Source: Adineta vaga
Taxonomy: Eukaryota > Rotifera
Direction of reading: 5' to 3'
DNA: 64,000 nucleotides
NCBI GenBank assembly: GCA_021613535.1
Contig: CP075494.1
Coordinates: forward strand, 6,882,001-6,946,000
The translations under genes and the position numbers were made by a program. Each line of letters begins with the position of its first letter. Within the stretch, counting starts at the first letter, position 1. Under the pieces are notes generated by a model. It was not told the DNA's origin. It was given only the letters and a program-made list of their open reading frames with translations, and ran no database searches. This document shows, piece by piece, positions 56,487 through 64,000 of this stretch.

Positions 56487-57455
56487 ATGGCAACTAGTTC
56501 TAATTCGAATAGTTATGATGTATATATACCAATAGATGTAATTCCAACTTATATATAATTTTGTAGTCTTGGGTACTTGGAATTGGAATGAAGAATTAAA
56601 CGCAAAAGCTCAAGAAGCTTTCAATGTATCTTTATCGAAAGAAATTAATACTTTTGATATAGCTGAAATATATAGTCATATGGAGAAAGGTAAAGAAAAC
56701 ATCTGATATTCATAAGTGAATATGTAATTACGTTTCTAGTGAATGTTGTATTGTTCGATACAGAACAAGTCAATCAACTTCTACTAATGAAGATCTTGTT
56801 CTTGCTACAAAATTCCTTCCTTATCCATATCGATTAACTTATCTAAATTCACTGATCAATGCACTTCGAGCAATTTTAGAGAGATTACAAGTATATAGCA
56901 TCGAAATTCAATCAAATCGAATATTCACTTCTTCGACGATCATCTGAAACATTTGGACATATTACTGAATGTCATAAACGAGGTGTTGCCGTATTAGGAT
57001 ATTTTCCTCTCGTAAGTTTAAATACAAATTCTTGTACAATCAATAAATCTATTATTATACTTTTGAAAAATCTAAATGAGGTTATGGGTCACCTGACAGG
57101 AAAATATTCAAAATCAAATCCAGCACCTTCCGGTTGTTATTTCTCAGATATTGATATGAATGAATTAGAACCATTATCGGAAACAATACGACGAATTGCT
57201 GATCAACACATTGTTAGTGTTTCGTCTGTTGCTTTGAATTATGTTATATATAAAGGTACGGTACCTTGGTTTATTTTTCTGTATGTAAAAAGTATGTCAT
57301 TTTTTCAGGTGTCATTTCTCGTGGTGGTGCTCGAGATGGTAAACAAGCGGAGGGAAAATGCTGGTGCTTTTGGATGGCGTTTAAGTAATGGAGAAATTAT
57401 TGAACTTGAAAGTCATCCTTTAACATCACGTTCATCATTCTGGCAACATAGTTAA
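56487..57455 (+). pseudogene. Aldo/keto reductase pseudogene
   Basis: Pieces of an aldo/keto reductase are present but not joinable into one frame: LGTWNWN and TFDIAEIYSH (N-terminal beta strand and catalytic Tyr region, about 56572-56690), TNEDLVLATKFLP...LRAILERLQ (about 56777-56890), KFNQIEYSLLRR...CHKRGVAVLGYFPL (about 56908-57010), and ENAGAFGWRLSNGEI at the end. About 80 residues expected between LERLQ and NQIEYSLLRR (the DLYQIHWP and catalytic His-side region) are missing. Phases across the first small intron do not agree, and an extra G near 57352-57354 shifts the last segment. Several independent lesions show a decayed gene. Its resemblance is to the bacterial/plant-like AKR group; bdelloids carry many transferred genes, but origin cannot be shown here. 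Confidence 0.75.
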
Positions 57456-58755
57456 AATTATCATATCTATTTGCGTTTATTTGAGAAGTTTTATTAATAA
57501 AAATGCATCGCATTTTACTATTTTACCTTTTATATAAACTATTGTTTTATTGATAAATACATTATCAATCATACTACAGTTCAAAAGTAGCATCGTACCG
57601 AAATAGAAATTATCTTTTAAGAGTATTGTCTATCGTGATAGGTACTTCCTCTATCTCTTTGAAAGTTGTCAAAATGATATATAATCATCATACCATAGCA
57701 TCCGGCAATGAAGCAGAATTATTTGTATGTTAAAATCACTCTTCTATTTCAACAAGACATCTTATCCCAGAAATATTTGTCATACGTCATTTGATTATGT
57801 ATACAATTGCGTACATAACTCTATTTTATCATGTGTATATTAGATTTCCGAGATATATTATTGCTTACTAATAATGATGATATATAATACGATGAACAAT
57901 AGATACATAACGTGTATAGAATTCTTCTAAAATAGTTCTATGATTTATGAATTTGTAAGAATTGAAAGGAATACAGATGTGAAACAAATATCATGCTCAC
58001 ACCTACACTTTTAAATCAAATTTCCCTTTCTTTCTGTCATCAACAAGATGCTCATGCGATGAACAATAATTTTTGACTGATTGACAAGAAAATAAAATCA
58101 TTTCTAATTCAAAATCCAATTATCCAATGTACATTTAGTAATCCTAAGTTACATCAGTATTTATATACATGATTCTTTCTTTCTCAATGAAACAACAGAT
58201 CTCTAATCATAAGGATTTCGCTTATGTAGTCATACATATCTTTTTTTTTATAAATTTGCGAGACACAATTACGCAACTAGGTATTTGAATAAACTAAAAA
58301 TAGAAATACTCATTATCATCATCATAAAATAAAAAATATATCGACGTTTTGTTTTTTTATATAAATATCTAGTTTATGTGTTTGATTGACGTCATTAAAC
58401 TGTATCGAGAGATCTTTTAAATAGAGATCAAATATTTCTAAAACGACGCATGACATATTCAATTTCATTATTCACGCAATCTTCCCGTCCTTATTATAGA
58501 CTGAAAAAAAGAATTCTTAAGCGACAGTCAAGATTCATTATTTAAGATAATTTACTCAAATCTTGATCACTGTCGTTCATATCTTGCGTGTTATTCACTA
58601 TTTTGAAGATTAAGAGAGGAGAGAAAAAAAGGAAACTAAATCCAATAGCGATTTAATAGGTAGGCGAAAAGATCATAGAATATAAACATATATTTTTCTT
58701 CAAGCTACTATTCAGTCGCATTATTATCTTTTCATAGCGTTCAAACATCATCATT
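57456..58755. other. Intergenic
   Basis: 1.3 kb, AT-rich, no supported gene or notable repeat. Probably includes regulatory DNA for the small secreted-peptide gene that follows. Confidence 0.4.
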
Positions 58756-59181
58756 ATGGTTTCTCTCAAGCAATTTGTATGCATTAGTGGTAATCTCGAT
58801 TCTTTTAATAGATAATGATCAATATACGCATGTGATTTTTTTTTTCGTTTGTTTAAAGGTTTAGTGCTTGTATCATTCGTTATCTTCACCCAACAACAAC
58901 CGCTATCAAATCCATCATCGGATGAAGACTTTCTTTGGAACAAACGCATGATCTATGGTCATTCTAGTGCATTGATTCCACGTTTTCGTGGATCAAACTT
59001 AGGTATTTTCGTACGCAAACGTCCATCTGTTGCTATTCCTGAACATTCCGTCAATCGAAGAATAGAATCTCGCTCAACACTACTCAACGATGAAAATATA
59101 CCTTCGGAATTCCGCAGTAATCATGAACAACGACATTCTGATGATTACTCTGACAATCCTGGTCCAATGTTTGGCCGATAA
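58756..59181 (+). CDS. Candidate neuropeptide precursor
   Basis: Exons 58756-58789 (34 nt) and 58859-59181, 118 aa. Splicing joins MVSLKQFVCIS to GLVLVSFVIFTQQQPLS, giving a signal peptide of about 22-26 residues; neither exon alone shows it. The rest is hydrophilic with prohormone-type basic sites: KR at 40-41, RKR at 64-66, RR at 78-79. The stretch between the first two would release a 22-residue peptide containing IPRFRGSNLG. The protein ends NPGPMFGR: Gly-Arg at the very end is the classic amidation signal, predicting a C-terminal ...PMF-amide peptide; DDY shortly before could be a sulfated Tyr. PolyA signal at 59236-59241. No family assigned with confidence. Confidence 0.6.
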
Positions 59182-60268
59182 TAACATTTGTGCCCTTTTC
59201 TTGTACACATATTTGAAACAACAACAAGAATTATAAATAAAAAATAGTTTTCGTGTACGAAACTTAAGTCCAAGAAAAAAAATGCTAACAAAGATTTGAT
59301 AAACTATATCGATTTATAAATAGTGAAGAAATGTCCTTAAAAAGTAACGAGCATCAATGAAACATCTACCAATCTTGTGTGATTATTCATAATCAATAAA
59401 ACATGATTTTTGTTTGTCATTATCCCTTGGTAATTGCAGAAGCTTTCTTTTACTGATCGGATTATGTTTTGAAATGCATATTGAACAAAAGGGAAGACTA
59501 TTTATAGATCACACTGCTTAAAAGATATTACTTTCAGTTCGACGATCTAATTGAAGAGTTCAAATTTAGTTCGTTTAGTCATACACTAATAAGGATACCG
59601 ATTATTTACGATTGGATTTGTTCTTACAGTCTTTCGGTAGAAGTCTTAGTTATTATTGATCGTATTACTATACTGCCGTTTAAATCAGTTGATTGAGAAC
59701 ATGACGATAATTTTACAATTAGAAACATAGATAAGTTATTGAAATCATGTCATTTATCTGTCGTTACAAATATAAATTTACGTTTTTTTTTCACTTCAGA
59801 ACATATCTGGTACAGAAAGTTCTACTAGTTAGTAGAATGTGAATACACATGAATCAATAGTGTCAATATTTATATTTTCTGACTAATAATAATTCTGTAT
59901 TCTCGAAATTCTTCACAAAATTTTCATCTTTATCATCACGTCTGGGTTTTTTTTTATTGAGAAGAATGAATGCAATTTCTAAAACAAACAAACCAAGAAG
60001 AAAGGAAATGATACGACAGACAAGAAAGTCTAGTAAAGAAAATGACGATGCATATCATTCCAGACCATAGAAAATAGCAAATAATAAACTATAAGAGAAT
60101 AATATATCGTCATCAATTTGGTTGACTGACTGGCTGATCATGTGACATTTATATACAAAACAACATACATACACACATACATTCACATACATAAACAAAA
60201 AAAGATAGGATTAATATAGTTCATATACAAAAGACAAGAAAAACGATGTATGTTCTATTGAATATATA
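59182..60268. other. Intergenic between converging genes
   Basis: 1.1 kb of AT-rich DNA between the peptide-precursor gene and YY1; polyadenylation signal of the former at 59236-59241. No gene supported. Confidence 0.45.
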
Positions 60269-62059
<1,791 letters not shown>

Positions 62060-62079
62060 GGAGGTAATTTAGTTCATTA

Positions 62080-62719
62080 TTAGTCAACTTTTTTCGAAGA
62101 AGCGACGACGTTAGTAGTGGTTGATGTAGAATTTGGAATTAATTTATCTAATGAATTATGTGAACGTGATCGACCGTGCGATTCAAGATTCGAAGCTAGA
62201 AGAAAGAAATATGAATAGTAAAATCAATTAGTTTTTCGTTATTAGATGTTTCGAATCAAACTTTTGAAATCATTATATATAGATGATGTCAAAATGGAAT
62301 TCGATTTTAGTTTTTCGAGATGTTAGACTCCACACAATTAGAAAATAGAATTGTGCAGAAACACGATCTCGATCCTACTCAATTATGTTTTTAGACAATT
62401 CGATTAAAATAACTTACGTGTTTTAGATAGTTGTTGAGTAATACTATGTCCGTAACGATACCAAGCAAGAAAAATAGCAACAAGAGCAATGAATAACCAA
62501 ATAATTAAATAAGAAGTAAGACGAAATTCGAAATCGACCTCTATTTTTGAAGATATTTTGGTTTTTCTGAAATAGATAATAGAATAAATTAAGAATATGT
62601 TCTGTGTTCATTCACAGCTGACCAGTTTCTATTTCGAATACAGTAGAAGAAGAAGAAGAAGAAGACAAAAACGAGAGAAAAGACAAACAAATTGACCACA
62701 CAAAAGAAACAAAAAACAT
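62080..62719 (-). CDS. Small single-pass membrane protein with signal peptide
   Basis: Exons 62719-62616, 62566-62418 and 62195-62080, in phase, 122 aa. First exon: MFFVSFVWSICLSFLSFLSS, a signal peptide running into a Ser-run encoded by a TCT repeat. A short extracellular part (TVFEIETGQLKTKISSKIEVDFEFRL) leads to one strong transmembrane helix (SYLIIWLFIALVAIFLAWY) and a Ser/Asn/Thr-rich cytosolic tail ending SSKKVD. Introns are 49 and 222 nt with standard borders (gtgaat, gtaagt donors). No family recognised. It lies between LUC7L and YY1 on the same strand, 35 nt after the former's stop and 20 nt before the latter's ATG, so co-transcription is likely. The signal-peptide exon is the less certain part. 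Confidence 0.6.
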
Positions 62720-62754
62720 TATACAGATGATAAGATGAAGTTTCTGCTTGAAAA

Positions 62755-64000
62755 TCAATCCATCGGTATATCGGCTTGTTCTTTTGTATAATTATTACTT
62801 TCTTTCATACTTCGTTGAATGTTTTCAAGAATACGTGTAGTTTCTTCATCATCATCAACATGAGCTTTTGTGGAATCAGTGTGTCGATCTGTATCATGAT
62901 TACTACCATTCGATTTTGAATGTTCAATAGGTGATCGTGAATCATGTCGATGACGATGATGTCGACGAGATGAAGAAGTTGGAGTTCGCGATCGAGAACG
63001 ACGATGACGACGTGATGAACCAGAACTAAATTAGAGAAAAACCAAAATATTTTACTCAACATTCTAGAGATTGATTTACCGTGATCGTTTATGGCGACGT
63101 CTATCACGTGAACGTGAACGTGATGATCGATAATTACGTGAATGTTTGGATGAACGATGTCCTGATCTAAAAAATAAATATTCTTATTGATGTTTATACG
63201 TTTTTTTTCGCTTTACCTTGATCGTGAACGTCTTCGATCTTTATCTCGACTGGAAACTTTTTTCGATCGACTACGACTTCGACTACGTTGAGATGATCGA
63301 TAATCTCGATTGTAATAATCGTTTCCATTTCGATCACCACGATCCTTCCTAGATGAGGATGATGCTGATGGTGAACTACAAAAAAATAAAATTAGTAGAA
63401 TAATTCTTTATCATTTCATCTTACCTTCGATGTGATTTTCTTTCCAATTCATATTTTTCATTGTATTCACCGACACGTTTCTGTAAATCAGCTAGTTTCT
63501 CACGTATTTGAATAAAACCCAAATGTAATTTTCCACCGAAATGATCAGCTAAACGACGATCATTATCATGGATACCTAAATAAGCTGAACACACTTCACA
63601 GACACGTAATTTCTGTTGTTGATAGGTTGATGCTGGCATTGTTGCACGAAATTCTTGTTCCGAATCGACTTTTGATTTTCGTAGTTCTTCAACTTCTTCC
63701 AATAATTTCATCGATTCATCAACTAAACCTTGTGCACCTAATTCTTCAGCTCTCGCTAATTTTGTACCAATATGTTCACCTAATTCATGAATTAAATTCA
63801 TCTAAAAACGAAGAAAAAGAAATTTTCTTCTCAAAAATCAACGCAAAAAGATAAAAACTATTTTACTTTTCGTGCTGCTTCTTCACCTAATTCTTCCTGA
63901 GTTTCTCGAAGTTTTCGTTTTGCAGTTTCAGTTTTTCGATCAGCTTCAGCAACAAATTGATTTAATATATCTAACGCCTAAAATTCAAACAAAATCTTGT
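62755..64000 (-). CDS. LUC7L: LUC7-like U1 snRNP protein (3' part; 5' end outside window)
   Basis: Minus-strand exons 63977-63867, 63801-63425, 63375-63217, 63166-63080 and 63025-62755; the rest lies beyond the window, with an intron at 63978-64000. The visible part begins in the coiled-coil (ALDILNQFVAEADRKTETAKRKLRETQEEL), continues through MNLIHELGEHIGTKLARAEELGAQGLVDESMKL and the second LUC7 zinc finger CEVCSAYLGIHDNDRRLADHFGGKLHLGF, and ends in a long Arg/Ser domain spread over three exons (RSRSRS, SSKHSRNYRSSRSRSRDRRR, SRRHRRSRSRTP). LUC7-like proteins associate with U1 snRNP and influence 5' splice-site choice. This agrees closely with LUC7L/LUC7L2. The final acidic/neutral tail ends ADIPMD. 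Confidence 0.94.

Noticed and set aside
62577-62613. ATG at about 62611 (minus) reading MNTEHILNLF... as an alternative start for the small membrane gene.
   Set aside because: It reads through the acceptor in another frame, hits a stop soon, and loses the phase that joins the membrane helix to the tail; the 62719 start with a spliced signal peptide fits better.

Overview
This is AT-rich nuclear DNA from an invertebrate animal. It carries metazoan families: EBF/COE, DYRK1, KDM3, YY1, PDZD8, Mab-21, GALNT and sphingomyelin-synthase-related proteins. Introns are GT-AG and mostly 45-80 nt, genes are compact, and arginine is mostly CGA/CGT. A bdelloid rotifer is my best guess. That is inferred from gene style and tight packing, not from a diagnostic marker.

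Layout. 1-4.4 kb (+): the 3' end of a Ser-rich protein with a CAAX-like tail, a PLAC8 protein, and a small protein with a PKA-anchoring-like helix. 4.6-10.6 kb (-): four tandem secreted acid lipases; the fourth has a one-base frame break. 11-15.2 kb (+): a complete KDM3 histone demethylase in 16 exons. 16-17.5 kb: two unrecognised small genes. 18.7-22.4 kb (+): DYRK1 kinase with an apparent alternative first exon. 23-28.6 kb (+): PDZD8, NAA38 and C9orf85, closely spaced with splice acceptors abutting the second and third start codons. 28.6-31 kb (-): a Mab-21-domain protein with a myristoylation-type N-terminus. 31-34.2 kb: no gene seen. 34.2-36.7 kb (+): a polypeptide GalNAc-transferase with a one-base frame break. 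38-41.3 kb (-): an EBF/COE transcription factor. 44-45.3 kb (+): an STPG1-like protein. 46.2-51.6 kb (+): two tandem SAM plus sphingomyelin-synthase-like proteins. 51.8-53.3 kb (+): an intronless VWA protein. 53.7-56.2 kb (+): an MFS transporter. 56.5-57.5 kb (+): an aldo/keto reductase pseudogene. 58.8-59.2 kb (+): a candidate neuropeptide precursor. 60.3-64 kb (-): LUC7L, a small membrane protein and YY1, with only 35 nt and 20 nt between their coding regions.

Most genes are unrelated housekeeping or developmental genes. The functional clusters are the lipase array and the sphingolipid-synthase pair. The most interesting structure is transcriptional: splice acceptors placed at or just before start codons, and two very tight same-strand clusters, suggest spliced-leader trans-splicing and operon-like transcription. 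All exon boundaries were found by hand from GT/AG sites, phase continuity and family similarity; no search was run.
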